Assembly (NCBI GenBank): GCA_021234155.1
Contig: JAJEKV010000051.1
Coordinates: 5,646,698 to 5,710,697, forward strand
Origin: Isoetes taiwanensis
Taxonomy: Eukaryota > Streptophyta > Lycopodiopsida > Isoetales > Isoetaceae
DNA length: 64,000 nucleotides
Direction of reading: 5' to 3'
The position numbers and the translations under genes are program-made. Below, one piece after another: positions 11,159 through 23,961 of this stretch. Positions within the stretch are counted from its first letter, which is position 1. The number at the start of each line of letters is the position of its first letter. The notes below the pieces were generated by a model, which was given only the letters and a program-made list of their open reading frames with translations, had not been told where the DNA came from and made no database searches.

Positions 11159-14100
11159 GCACCTTGTTTAGGCAAGTAGTTCTTTGTAGAAACGGCGTTT
11201 GTTGTAGTCTTGTCCGGTGTTTGACTTCGTCGAGGAGGATTAATACATCTTCTTTCTTTCAGATATCGTGTGGCCGCTTGTATATAGTTGTCCGGTGTGT
11301 GAAGACTTCCGGTTCAAGGTCGAGGACTATTTTGTCGAGGGTTAGTCCCAAGCGGTTGTGGAATGTTGTTGAGTAGGCGGGTCGTGAGTGGGAGTTGTCG
11401 TGCGTGGATTGTCCAGGGGCCGGTTGTCCGGCTGGTGGAAGAAGTCGACTTCGGGATATGGGGTACGTTTCCCACGTCTTTGTGGTTGGCTTTGTTAGAA
11501 GTTTCCGCGGTTCTGAACTTGGCATGCATTGAGCATACTATGACTCGGCATTTTTAACGAGTCCTCTATCTTTCTCTAGTGTCTTTGTGATGTGGCATAT
11601 GGTGTTGGGCTTGATTGGAGTTAGTGTTGTGGAAGCGCGGGTGTTTGTAGCCGTTGAGGAAGTGCATGCGTTGCCATTGGATGGTCCTCGATGGTGCGGT
11701 CATTTTACGTGAGTCTGTCGGCGCTAAAGTAGCTTCAGGGTCTTCTAGGATCATTAAGTATGATTTCGATGTTGAAGCTGTCGACGAGGGGCGTTCTTTG
11801 GAGATAGAAATGCTCTCTTTTAGCATATGGTGGGCGTTAGTAGTATGTATGTGTTGTATAAGAAGTTGGCGGCATCCTCGATCTTACGTTGTTGTCTTGA
11901 AAACGTGTTAGTGGAATGTTATTGAGCGGGCGGCCTTCTCCAATGTCGTCGGCAATTGTATGAGCTCTGGATGCGTTGCGTTCCTCAGCGGCTCGTTGAG
12001 CTCTAGGACTTTGAAGTGCTTCCACAAGTGTGAGGATATGATGGATCGTTTATTGTTCTTTTTTTTCCTCCTCGTTTGGCAATGATCGTCATCAAAATCC
12101 CGGCTATGAATAGTTTTTCCTCCGAATGGGCTCTTTGTGCACTGTATATTACGCAAAGGGATGTCGTTGCTTCTATGACTTTCTGTTTGCCATGGGAAAC
12201 TCGTCCCATATGATTCTTTGTTGCGGTGTTGATCAATGTGCCCTTGGAGAGTGTGGATCCCAGTAGGAAATGGATTAGATATTGTTTTCGGCGATGGGTA
12301 TTTGAAGCGAGGGGAGTCTTGTGGTTCTTACGGCGGGATCTTGTAGTGATGCCAATGCCGTGGTGGCTACGGTAAGATTATTTGGTTCAGTCCTCGTATG
12401 TAGTAGGCGGATGGTGTTGAGGGCGTATGTTTTCGGGTTCCTGCCTTTCCATACGAAGATTGGGGATGGACAAGCTGGCATTGTTGTTGATAAGTTGGCA
12501 TATGTGGGTGTAGATTGAGGTCTGGTTTTTGTTCATGGTTTTGCGACATAGTTGAGCTCTTTATGAGGTATTCTTAAATTGGTGGGGAATTTTCCAAGTT
12601 CATTACGTACTTCTTTGGATGGGATGTTTTGCATGGGCAGGCCGAAGGCTTCAGTGTTGGTGCCGTGTTGGATCAAGATGTTGTTGATGGCGACCAGGGT
12701 TTCATTAATGGCAATCGCTTGGTTTCCTGGATATTGTTCTAGGAAGTCGGCTATCATGTGGCCTTGAAATGTCTTCCATAGCTCAAGTGCCGGTCCGGAA
12801 TCTAGTATTAGGAGTGTAAATAGGAATCGCAGTTGTGATGTGGTGCAGGACATGAGATTGCTTCTGCATTCTTGCTATTGCTTGATTCTTTGATGCGATT
12901 AGTCCAATGGCTTGGCGGTTTCTTGGTATGTCTTTGTCTTGTCTTCGTTGGTCGTGGGTCTTGAGTTCTTCCCAACATCGTCTTTTGTGGAGCAGGATCA
13001 GTCTTAGGTAGAATGCTTCTCCAACTTTTGGAAGTAGTAGGCGTATCCTACAAATTAGCTGTCCTCTCGTTCTTTCGTGGATGATATTCTGGATTACGCC
13101 TGCGCATTTTTGCTCTAGGTGGTCAGTTGGTTTGAGGATGGTGTCTGGCTTGTATGTGGTAGAGGTATATTGTTCGTTGTATTCGATGTAGGTTACGTGA
13201 TCGAATTTGGGATCGAGTGGTCGTAGGAAGTATCTGTCTAGCAGGGAGATTCCAGTGTCTGACGATGTGCTTCTTAAATGATGTCTGTTTTGTCCCTCTA
13301 GATGCAAAGGGAGGCATTTGACAGAAGGGTGTTTTTCAGTCATGTGGTAGGACATGATTCTCCATGTTGCTTCCATCGAGGATAGGTAGCGCGCAGATAT
13401 ATAGTCTTGGATTTCGTTTCTAGCGTGGCTCTGGTCGTTGTTGTTTGTTGTGGCAGGTTGTGTGGAAGCATGTTTAGCGGAGTCGATGTGGAAGCGGGCC
13501 GTGTCGAAGCCTTTGTATATGTAGCCGTAAAGGTATGCAAATATGTGCCGCGGTTGATCGACATCTACATAGGCGTGGCAATCCATTTCTCTCGATAAAA
13601 AAGGCATATATGGGGCGACATTTACGTGCATTCGGTTAAATGCGTCTATATTATGCGTATCCCTTTTCATCGATGTATGTTGTTGGGTTTATTGGCCTTG
13701 GGTACTTGTAGCGGCATCGATTGTTTTGTTTGAGGCAAGACATTTTGTATGTCTATGAATCATGTATTTCTCGACTTGTGCTCTTAGTATGCGGGTCTTA
13801 CGGTAGTTCTGCGGAGATTAAACTATCGATCATGTCTATCGAATCTCATGTTACGTCTTTCACGACCATGTGTGCGTGGGGTAATCCCCTCTGTTGAAAT
13901 TCGATGGCGTGCATCATGTACGATATGGGTCCGAGATATTTTGAATGATGTTCTTTGTATATTGGACTCTTTAGAGTGGCATGCTCGAGCGACAACCGTG
14001 GGGTTGTCGGATGCGTTTGGCGGGGATGTAACTTCTGTTTTATTTCGGGCCACGTTGGATTCGTTGTCATAGTTATGAAGAAGCTGGGCCTTCCTTTAAC

Positions 14101-15188
14101 TCTTGCGAGTGCGGGGCATCTGCTACTTGAGCGGCACACCATCGCTGGAGCCCGAGAAAGGATCTTTGGTAGAGTTCTGTAATGGGCATCGGGATCGTCG
14201 TCGTCAATAAAGTCATCTTCATGTTGTGTGAAGTTTCGTCGATAGCCCTCAGTTATGATATAATTGAGGCGTTCTTCTTCGACCCTCGAGTACATGTCAA
14301 CGAGGTACTTTTCGTCGCACAATCTACCTAGGCTGCGGCGAGGTTAGGTGGAGGTAGTCCGGTTCGGTACCAATCTATCTCGAGACATGTTTTGGTCATT
14401 GTGTGGATGCCACCCTGGTGTTCCGTGTGGAAAGAACATTGGGTATTGAAGTGGCTCGTATGTAGGGTCAAGGATGCTCAAGAATACTGGGTCGTGGTCG
14501 TGCTGCATCCAAAGCATTGCCGTTCTAGGTTTTATGGTGGCGGAGTTGTTGGCATGTCTGCGATGGCGGCTATTTCATCGATGTGGAGGATTCTGCCCGG
14601 TAAGCCTTTTTAGGTGCGGGGCGTAATTCTTTTATTGTTTTCAAGCTGTTTGATATCCGATTGATCATATCTAGAGTTGCGGCGACTTGCATAATCCATG
14701 TGGATGGTATTTGCATGTTGGCGGCAATGGTATGTCTCATTGAGCTGTCATATATGTACCAATGAAGTGTCTTTGGTGGGTGTGCTGCGCGATAGGAGTT
14801 CGGTGGTAATGCGTGCGGCCCATGATCGCGACCGATGATGGAATTTTCAAGTCCATGAAATCACCGTCGACACCAAGAAGCGATAAAACAAAATAAGTTG
14901 TTCACAATGCGTGAATTGTCGAGAAAATTTGGGCATTGAATAAAGTTCTTCAAGTTTCGGAGAGGCTCAAAGGGAAGTAAGCGGCGTCCATTGTTGCAAA
15001 TGAAACGATCGTTTTGAGTCGAGCAAGTCAATGCGACATATGCCACATTTTTGCTGCCCATTTCAACGGTTCATGTCCTGCAGGTTTCATGTCTCGTTGC
15101 ATCATGGCAATGTGCTTTTGCCAGTGTCGACTCGCTGTGTTACAATTTGTTATTTCAAGATTGGTGACTACTGTATTTTTATCACTTT

Positions 15189-15227
15189 GTTCCATGGAGG
15201 TTATATTCGATATAACCTCCATGGAAC
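15189..15227. repeat. perfect 39-bp palindrome inside the Rep gene
   Basis: GTTCCATGGAGGTTATAT and its exact reverse complement flank the loop TCG. It lies in coding sequence and encodes SMEVISNITSME in the copies that keep the frame. The same palindrome occurs without change at 20193-20231 and 25189-25227. Confidence 0.9.
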
Positions 15228-15269
15228 GATCTAAGAGCATGGCGATTGTTCGATCTAGCGTTTAAGGTG

Positions 15270-16120
15270 GCAATGTTTTTTAGTCTCTTTCGAGCTTGAT
15301 ATTCTCGCTGATACTTTCGACGACTGAGGATTTTGTTTACGTCACTCTCAGGAAGGCCTTCTAGATCAGCTGGAGATAGCCTATTAAAGATACGATGAGG
15401 GTGATGTCAATGGAAAAAGATAAGATTCATTATATAATCTACATATGATTCAGGTAGATAGTCTTAGTAGGTCGTAAAAATCGAGATCAAGTGCTTTTAC
15501 TAAACGACATGATACATAGAAAATAAAAGATTAACTATGACATCATCAATAAATGAATATAACGAACTTATTCTAAGTATAACTAATTCACTACTCTTAT
15601 AGATATAAAATTCATATAGCGTTTGTACTCACCTTGGACGCCCTCTCTTTTTTATGTCTGATGATCCCTGGTTACGTTCTTGTCCCATGTTAGGATCATA
15701 GAATGCTTCAATTCTATAAATTGTATTCAAACATATAGTTAGAATACATTAGTGGATTACAAAGCATTAAAATTTATAATTTGTACCTGGAGGCTTCAAT
15801 GTCTCTATCCATAGAGATCTGTTGCTCTTTCGTTTTTATAGTAGCGGCTTTCAATTTTTTTCGGGCTTGAAATTCTCGGTCGTATTTTCGACGATTGACA
15901 ATTTTATTCATTTCATCGTTGGGGGCGCTTCTAAATTAGCTAGAGACAGACCTATCAAAGATATGATGCAAAAGCGTTAATTAAATGTACTAAGATTGAT
16001 TATAGACAGGCCAATAAAAAAACAACATAGAATGCAAGGAAATAGTCATGAAGATGACAAACAATAAGATATAACGTTTGAACTTACCTTGGACGTCCTC
16101 TTTTTTTTGTCCTTGTTTGA
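15270..16120 (-). other. duplicated AT-hook/basic module at the Rep N-terminus
   Basis: Two successive modules have the order KKRGRPR, LS-x-A-x-LE-x-LP, NKI-x2-RRKY-x-RE-x-QARK-x-LK. Module 1 uses exons ending at 16088 and spanning 15787-15951. Module 2 uses exons 15633-15713 and from 15380. In both, a phase-2 intron splits the last arginine codon of RGRPR. RGRPR is the core of AT-hooks, which bind the minor groove of AT-rich DNA. Same order and same intron phase mean that an exon pair was duplicated. The function in target or end binding is inferred. Confidence 0.7.
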
Positions 16121-16639
16121 TCTTCTTCTTGATTTGTTCCCATGTCTCCTTCATTCGATCCATGCTTTGTATTTTCACATCTTGTATATAACGGGTTTAC
16201 ATCATCTTTGGTGGTATTGATTAATAAATGGTGCATGCAAAAGGATCTTAGTAAATCTCTATTGATTTATGAAATCTTTAATATATGTTTACAAATAGAT
16301 TTCTAACCTTATCTTCTACATCGTATTTGCTTGTAAATTGCTTGTCGACATGTTGAACAATGGATAATAATGGTTTGGATAGAAAAATAAGTCCGCAAAG
16401 GAAAAATTGTTAGTTCGAATATGGTGATACATGGATAAAACCTACAACAATCATATATGCTATTGTCTAGATTGCGGAATCCTCACTTTTCCAACTACTG
16501 ATTGCACACTTGGTTAGTGGTTTTCTTATAGACGTTTGTCTTTGCAGGCCTCCTCTGGCCAAAACCTCTTGCCTTAAGAACTCTGACATAGGAATAAAAC
16601 ATTTTCTCAACCAAATCATAGGTCAAGATTTTCTCCATG

Positions 16640-16960
16640 TGGGCATTAAGAATTTTGACTGGAAGCATTATCAAACAGCCAGGAATTTTGTTTGCAGGGC
16701 TTTTGTTGCAATGGATTGCACAGAGCTGCAGAATATAATATGATATTTGTCAATCTGGCCAATACACCTTTGTTAGGCCAATGCCAATGTTTTATGCATA
16801 TAGCGTCCCACAGGTTCTCTTCTTCTGATAGGCTCTCCTCTTCTGCTATCTTGCGCCATTTCTCGCTCAAAGTAACCCCATGCCTGTGCAAAATGAATCT
16901 ATTCTTTTCCCCAAGCTTCAAATGGGGTCAAATTCCAGAAAAGGAACTTGGGGCTCCATG
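16640..16960 (-). pseudogene. captured F-box-like gene fragment (B1 copy)
   Basis: The minus strand encodes GVTLSEKWRKIAEEESLSEE followed by NLWDAICIKHWHWP. The pattern of W-R-x-I-A then LW-x-IC-x-HW resembles the segment just after an F-box in plant F-box proteins, which are adaptors of SCF ubiquitin ligases. No F-box itself is visible, so the family call is tentative. The segment recurs at 21754-21963 and 26760-26959 in B2 and B3. It lies upstream of Rep on the same strand, as expected for a Helitron passenger. Confidence 0.4.
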
Positions 16961-18661
16961 CCCTAATAATTTATTCGCCAATTACTCATAGATTTCACTG
17001 ATCCAATTCCTGCATGGAGCGCTGCCATGTAGCCTTGCCACACTGACAGTAGTTTCTATAAGAAAGCCTGTTGATGTGAGAACAGAACAGAGGCGGTGAA
17101 ATCTGGGAGGGATCTTTAAAGAAATCAATTTTTCCTAAGTTGGGCTCTTCAGAATGCCAGAGATAGGATTTATATTTGTGCACCTATAGGTTCAAGATAG
17201 ATTCAAAATAACCGAATCAAGAATTGAAAAAAATCAATGGGCTCTTTTCCCATATTACTGAATCTCAGGAATCTTCTTAATCAACATGGTCGGAGTTGTT
17301 ACTGGTCCCTCTGATGCCATTAGTATTCATGCCTCTAAGCCTTTTTTTTCTCAGAAGAACAGGAAGAGCACATCATTATGTTGGCAGACTGAAGTGGGAG
17401 AGTGCATTTATGTTTGGTTTTGTTTGCATTGTGATTGAGTATGGAGCCTGTGCTTGTGCCTACACAAAAACTAAGCATATTTAATAGCCATCCGAGCTCC
17501 AAAGCAAATTCTGTAGACCCCAACGAAATGACAGCAGAATGCAGTTGGCTTTAAGAAAATAGACAATGAACTGTGTTAGATGAGATAGCAATGAAAATAG
17601 ACAATGAACTGTGCATTATAGCATTATTGAGGTTAAGCAAGGACATGTAATAGAGAAATTAACTTGAAATTTTAGGAGGCAAGATTCATGTTGGCCCAGA
17701 AAGCACATCCAGACTGCAAAGGCCAGTTTGGAGATTTAGTATTAAATGCGTTTCTCTCATCTTGGTTTCTATTTACGCCAAAAAAAAAAATCAACAGCGA
17801 GAATGAGATCCAACACTTGCCAAACAGCCACTCGGATTGCTTTTTCTCTCAAATCATCCTTTCACCATGCCAAAGTCTATCTTCTCTTAGTCTTGGTTAA
17901 AATTTTATGAAGAGCAACCTCAAATCAAGAATTGGGTTTGTCAGATTTCAAGGATGTTTATTTTCCCTGTTTTTTTTGTCAGGGAGTATGGAGAGACGAA
18001 AATGGTCCCCTCCCTTATTTCTTCCTCTCTCCCCAGAAAATTTTTATCGGGACTACTGTCCAAATCGAAGCCTTGCTTTACAATACATAAAATGCTGCCT
18101 GTGCTGCACCGGCATTGGCACAACCCATACAAAATATAGTCCCATATCAGAAATTGTATCCAATGCCTTGATCGGATTTCAGGTAGTCCTCTTGCAAATT
18201 CGGCCATTTTTTCACTGTTTTGACTATTTTCTATGCTATGACAATCTGCGAAGCCGCAGATTGGACTCAGATCTCTTAAATGAAAAGCTTGAATCATGTT
18301 TTGCTTGATAGTCTCAAAGTGGGCCTTTGAATCATAAGAAAACAGGAAATTTCTATATCGTGGGCAGAGATTAAAATAATTGGCCCAATACAGGGAGGGG
18401 ACACCAGATGAATGACTCTGTTTGACAGATGCGACGGATTCAGCCTTAATTCTCAGAATCACAATAATAGAAGCTGCAGGCATGCCTTGCAGGAATTCAA
18501 CCTATGGGGTTTTTCTGGGTTGTGTCTTATCACAGTCCTTGGCCTGAGAATCATTGTTTTTTCTTCAACTCTAATTACGACTCCTCCAACTGACACAAGA
18601 TTTTATAATTTTGATTCGGCTTGCAAGAAACAAACAGAGATTGTGAGATTTTTGCACATAC

Positions 18662-18733
18662 CTGGCTCATCCGCAAAGTCCAGCTCCTCTTTTTTGAAAA
18701 TGTTGTCTAGGAAGTACGTTTGCACGGCAGATT
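18662..18733 (-). pseudogene. captured exon, family unknown (B1 copy)
   Basis: An open segment encodes VQTYFLDNIFKKEELDFADE and ends at a good donor (CCAG/GTATGTGC). It is repeated in B2 (near 23655-23727) and B3 (near 28648-28720), where B2 has local changes. I do not recognise the family. Codon-like conservation and the splice donor suggest a captured plant exon rather than chance. Confidence 0.4.
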
Positions 18734-18964
18734 AATGTTGCAAAGCTCTAAGGGCTGCAAATCAAAACTTTGCTCTAAGAATTAATCAGGGCTTCGTTTT
18801 GGCAATGAGGGCTTCGCTTTGGAGCCTGCAAATTAGTGCTATACTATGCTATTTGCTTATTCCGCATCTAAATTTCAAATTTAACTTAAGGAAAAATTAC
18901 CTCTTTGTGCAGGGGATCACAGATGTTGGACGACTTCAAGATCCTCAAATTGCACTTTTAAATA

Positions 18965-19864
18965 GGATGTAGCACGACCACGACCCAGTATTCTTGAGCA
19001 TCCTTGACCCTACATACGAGCCACTTCAATACCCACTGTTCTTTCCACACGGAACACCAGGGTGGCATCCACACAATGACCAAAACATGTCTCAGATAGA
19101 TTGGTACCGAACCAGACTACTCCACGAACCTCGCTTCTCGCAGCTAGGTAGATTGTGCGACGAGTACCTCGTTGACATGTACTCGAGGGTCGAAGAAGAG
19201 CGCCTCAATTATATAAATGGCGGGGGCTATCGGCGAAAAACTTCACACAACATGAAGATGACTTTATTGGCGGCGGCGATCCGTGCCCATTCTGAGACTC
19301 TACCGGCATCCTTTCGGGCTCCGGGCGATGGTGTGCCGTTCAAGTAGCGGATGCCCCGGCACTTTCGCAAAGAGTTAAAGGAAGGCCCGGCTTCTTCATA
19401 ACTATAACAACGAATCCAACGTGGCCCGAAATAAAACGAGAGTTACATCCCGGCCAAAGCGCATCGACAACCCCACGGTTGTCGTTCGAAAGCATGCCAC
19501 GAAAGAGTCCAATATACAAAGAACATCATTCGAAAATATCTGGACCCATATCGGTACATGATGCACGCCATCGAATTTCAACAGGGGATTACCCCACGCA
19601 CACATGGTCGTAAAGGCGAGAACATGAGATTAGATAGACATGATCGATAGTTTAATCTCTGAGAAACTACCGAGAAGACCCCTGTACTAAGAGCACAAGT
19701 CGAAAAATACATGATTCATAGACATACAAAATGCTGCCTCAAACAAAACAATCGATGCTGCTACAAGTACCCAAGGCCAATAAACCCAACAACATACATC
19801 GATGAAAAGGGATACGTACAATATAGACGACGAACCGAGGCAGACGTAAATGTCGTCCCATATT
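18965..19864 (+). pseudogene. inverted Rep fragment A2
   Basis: The plus strand encodes the Helitron N-terminal domain (DPTYEPLQYPLFFPHG at about 19009-19055), then pieces matching the region up to and just past the HUH motif, with many frameshifts. It matches the minus strand of the main Rep gene from about 14530 to 13615. It is joined to B1 at GGA on the left and to B2 at ACCGTCGAC on the right, head to head with the B2 Rep N-terminus. It cannot encode a transposase. Confidence 0.85.
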
Positions 19865-21240
19865 ACCGTCGACACCAAGAGCAGTAAAACAAAATAAGTT
19901 GTTCACAATGCGTGAATTGTCAGAAAATTTGGGCATTGAATAAAGTTCTTCCAAGTTTCGGGGGAGAGGCTCAAGGGCGGAAGTAAACGGCGTCCATTGT
20001 TGCAACGAACGATACATTTTGGTCGAGCAAAGTCAATGTGACATATGCCACATTTTCCTGCCCATTTCAACGGTTCATGTCCTGCAGGTTTCATGTCTCG
20101 TTGCATCATGGCAATGCGCTTTTGCCAGTGTCGACTCGCTGTGTTACAATTTGTTATTTCAAGATTGGTGACTACTGTATTTTTATCACTTTGTTCCATG
20201 GAGGTTATATTCGATATAACCTCCATGGAACGATCTACTGAGCATGGCGGTGTTCGATCTGCGTTTAAGGTGGCAATGTTTTTTAGTCTCTTTCGAGCTT
20301 GATATTCTCGCTGATACTTTCGACGACTGAGGATTTTGTTTACGTCACTCTCAGGAAGGCCTTCTAGATCAGCTGGAGATAGCCTATTAAAGATACGATG
20401 AGGGTGATATCAATGGAAAAAGATAAGATTCATTATATAATCTACATATGATTCAGGTAGATAGTCTTAGTAGGTCGTAAAAATCGAGATCAAGTGCTTT
20501 TACTAAACGACATGATACATAGAAAATAAAAGATTAACTATGACATCATCAATAAATGAATATAACGAACTTATTCTAAGTATAACTAATTCACTACTCT
20601 TATAGATATAAAAATTCATATAGCGTTTGTACTCACCTTGGACGCCCTCTCTTTTTTATGTCTGATGATCCCTGGTTACGTTCTTGTCCCATGTTAGGAT
20701 CATAGAATGCTTCAATTCTGTAAATTGTATTCAAACATATAGTTAGAATACATTAGTGGATTACAAAGCATTAAAATTTATAATTTGTACCTGGAGGCTT
20801 CAATGTCTCTATCCATAGAGATCTGTTGCTCTTTCGTTTTTATAGTAGCAGCTTTCAATTTTTTTCGGGCTTGAAATTCTCGGTCGTATTTTCGACGATT
20901 GACAATTTTATTCATTTCATCGTTGGGGAGCGCTTCTAAATTAGCTAGAGACAGCCTATCAAAGATATGATGCAAAAGGCGTTAATTAAATGTACTAAGA
21001 TTGATTATAGACAGGCCAATAAAAAAACAACATAGAATGCAAGGAAATAGTCATGAAGATGACAAACAATAAGATATAACGTTTGAACTTACCTTGGACG
21101 TCCTCTTTTTTTTGTCCTTGTTTGATCTTCTTCTTGATTTGTTCCCATGTCTCCTTCATTCGATCCATGCTTTGTATTTTCACATCTTGTATATAACAGG
21201 TTTACATCATGCTGGTGGTATTGATTAATAAATGGTGCAT
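19865..21240 (-). pseudogene. Rep N-terminal exons of array unit B2
   Basis: Same exon layout as the main Rep gene: ATG at 21240, RGRPR modules, open run NTVVTNLEITNCNTASRHWQ, Cys motif KCGICHID. It stops at the breakpoint near 19865, after VDG, where the inverted A2 fragment begins. All nuclease and helicase motifs are lost. In this copy the second module and the stretch after it are open, where B1 has a frameshift. Confidence 0.75.
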
Positions 21241-23961
21241 GCAAAAGGATCTTAGTAAATCTCTATTGATTTATGAAATCTTTAATATATGTTTACAAAT
21301 AGATTTCTAACCTTATCTTCTACATCTGTATTTGCTTGTAAATTGCTTGTCGACATGTTGAACAATGGATAATAATGGCTGGATAGAAAAATAAGTCTGC
21401 AAAGGAAAAATTGTTAGTTCGAATATGGTGATACATGGATAAAACCTACAACAATCATATATGCTATTGTCTAGATTGCGGAATCCTCACTTTTCCAACT
21501 ACTGATTGCACACTTGGTTAGTGGTTTTCTTATAGACGTTTGTCTTTGCAGGCCTCCTCTGGCCAAAACCTCTTGCCTTAAGAACTCTGACATAGGAATA
21601 AAACATTTTCTCAACCAAATCATAGGTCAAGATTTTCTCCATGTGGGCATTAAGAATTTTGACTGGAAGCATTATCAAACAGCCAGGAATTTTGTTTGCA
21701 GGGCTTTTGTTGCAATGGATTGCACAGAGCTGCAGAATATAATATGATATTTGTCAATCCGCCAATACACCTTTGTTAGGCCAATGCCAATGTTTTATGC
21801 ATATAGCGTCCCACAGGTTCTCTTCTTCTGATAGGCTCTCCTCTTCTGCTATCTTGCGCCATTTCTCGCTCAAAGTAACCCCATGCCTGTGCAAAATGAA
21901 TCTATTCTTTTCCCCAAGCTTCAAATCTGGGTCAAATTCCAGAAAAGGAACTTGGGGCTCCATGCCCTAATAATTTATTCGCCAATTACTCATAGATTTC
22001 ACTGATCCAATTCCTGCATGGAGCGCTGCCATGTAGCCTTGCCACACTGACAGTAGTTTCTATAAGAAAGCCTGTTGATGTGAGAACAGAACAGAGGCGG
22101 TGAAATCTGGGAGGGATCTTTAAAGAAATCAATTTTTCCTAAGTTGGGCTCTTCAGAATGCCAGAGATAGGATTTATATTTGTGCACCTATAGGTTCAAG
22201 ATAGATTCAAAATAACCGAATCAAGAATTGAAAAAAATCAATGGGCTCTTTTCCCATATTACTGAATCTCAGGAATCTTCTTAATCAACATGGTCGGAGT
22301 TGTTACTGGTCCCTCTGATGCCATTAGTATTCATGCCTCTAAGCCTTTTTTTTCTCAGAAGAACAGGAAGAGCACATCATTATGTTGGCAGACTGAAGTG
22401 GGAGAGTGCATTTATGTTTGGTTTTGTTTGCATTGTGATTGAGTATGGAGCCTGTGCTTGTGCCTACACAAAAACTAAGCATATTTAATAGCCATCCGAG
22501 CTCCAAAGCAAATTCTGTAGACCCCAACGAAATGACAGCAGAATGCAGTTGGCTTTAAGAAAATAGACAATGAACTGTGTTAGATGAGATAGCAATGAAA
22601 ATAGACAATGAACTGTGCATTATAGCATTATTGAGGTTAAGCAAGGACATGTAATAGAGAAATTAACTTGAAATTTTAGGAGGCAAGATTCATGTTGGCC
22701 CAGAAAGCACATCCAGACTGCAAAGGCCAGCTGGAGATTTAGTATTCTGTCTGTTCTCTCATCTTGGTTTCTATTTCTGCCAAAAAAATCAACAGCAGAA
22801 TGAGATCCAACCTGCCAAACAGCCACTCGGATTGCTTTTTCTCTCAAATCATCCTTTCACCATGCCAAAGTCTATCTTCTCTTAGTCTTGGTTAAAATTT
22901 TATGAAGAGCAACCTCAAATCAAGAATTGGGTTTGTCAGATTTCAAGGATGTTTATTTTCCCTGTTTTTTTTGTCAGGGAGTATGGAGAGACGAAAATGG
23001 TCCCCTCCCTTATTTCTTCCTCTTTCCCCGGAAAATTTTTATCGGGACTACTGTCCAAATCGAAGCCTTGCTTTACAATACATAAAATGCTGCCTGTGCT
23101 GCACCGGCATTGGCACAACCCATACAAAATATAGTCCCATATCAGAAATTGTATCCAATGCCTTGATCGGATTTCAGGTAGTCCTCTTGCAAATTCGGCC
23201 ATTTTTTCACTGTTTTGACTATTTTCTATGCTATGACAATCATGGGTCAGCAGATTGGACTCAGATCTCTTAAATGAAAAGCTTGAATCCTGTTTCGCTT
23301 GATAGTCTCAAAGTGGGCTTTTGAATCATAAGAAAACAGGAAATTTCTATATCGTGGGCAGAGATTAAAATAATTGGGCCAATACAGGGAGGGGACACCA
23401 GATGAATGACTCTGTTTGACAGATGCGACGGATTCAGCCTTAATTCTCAGAATCACAATAATAGAAGCTGCAGGCATGCCTTGCAGGAATTCAACCTATG
23501 GGGTTTTTCTGGGTTGTGTCTTATCACAGTCCTTGGCCTGAGAATCATTGTTTTCTCTTCAACTCTAATTACGACTCCTCCAACTGACACAAGATTTTAT
23601 AATTTTGATTCGGCTTGCAAGAAACAAACAGAGATTGTGAGATTTTTGCACATACCTGGCTCATGCGCAAAGCCCAGTCCCTCTTTTTTGAAAATGTTGT
23701 CTAGGAAGTACGTTTGCACGGCAGATTAATGTTGCAAAGCTCTAAGGGCTGCAAATCAAAACTTTGCTCTAAGAATTAATCAGGGCTTCGTTTTGGCAAT
23801 GAGGGCTTCGTTTTGGAGCCTGCAAATTAGTGCTATACTATGCTATTTGCTTATTCCGCATCTAAATTTCAAATCTAACTTAAGGAAAAATTACCTCTTT
23901 GCGCAGGGGATCACAGATGTTGGACGACTTCAAGATCCTCAAATTGCACTTTTAAATAGGA
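19865..23961 (-). repeat. array unit B2
   Basis: Second copy of B. Long runs are identical to B1. Differences concentrate at CAG/CTG and CG words, for example 22728-22752, 23030-23040 and 23238-23262. Confidence 0.8.

Larger units (their letters stand above)
11168..16236 (-). pseudogene. Helitron Rep-helicase transposase gene, near full length, frameshifted
   Basis: Proposed start ATG at 16236. Exons 16088-16236, 15787-15951, 15633-15713 and from 15380 on, with GT/AG borders; stop TAA at 11168-11170. The N-terminus has two copies of an RGRPR AT-hook plus basic repeat (see the separate entry). Next come a Cys-rich segment (about 15040-15090), the Helitron-type N-terminal domain (DPTYEPLQYPLFFPHG, about 14450), TTNPTWPEIK (about 14020), and the HUH nuclease motif RGLPHAHMV with histidines at 13870-13878. 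The tyrosine motif IQDYISARY follows at about 13386-13409. The helicase part shows a broken Walker A (about 12425-12450), an FGGK segment (about 12110) and LTLDKIVLDLEPEVFTH (about 11290-11345). Single-base shifts break the frame many times; some may be read errors (see findings). Rep nicks and joins DNA and the helicase unwinds it for rolling-circle transposition. Confidence 0.85.
14863..18967 (-). repeat. array unit B1
   Basis: First copy of B, continuous on its left with the Rep-helicase gene. Reading the minus strand it holds captured gene pieces (about 16500-18960), then the start and N-terminal exons of Rep. It carries a few base changes at CAG/CTG words that the other copies lack, including an extra base in the second Rep exon near 15947. 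Confidence 0.8.

Noticed and set aside
11125-14613. Many plus-strand frames of 60-85 codons
   Set aside because: They are antisense shadows of the minus-strand Rep-helicase gene.
17941-18483. 180-codon minus-strand open frame in B1
   Set aside because: Repeated in B2/B3 with interruptions and without a recognisable domain. The segment contains no splice-supported exon in that frame. Kept only as part of the captured region.
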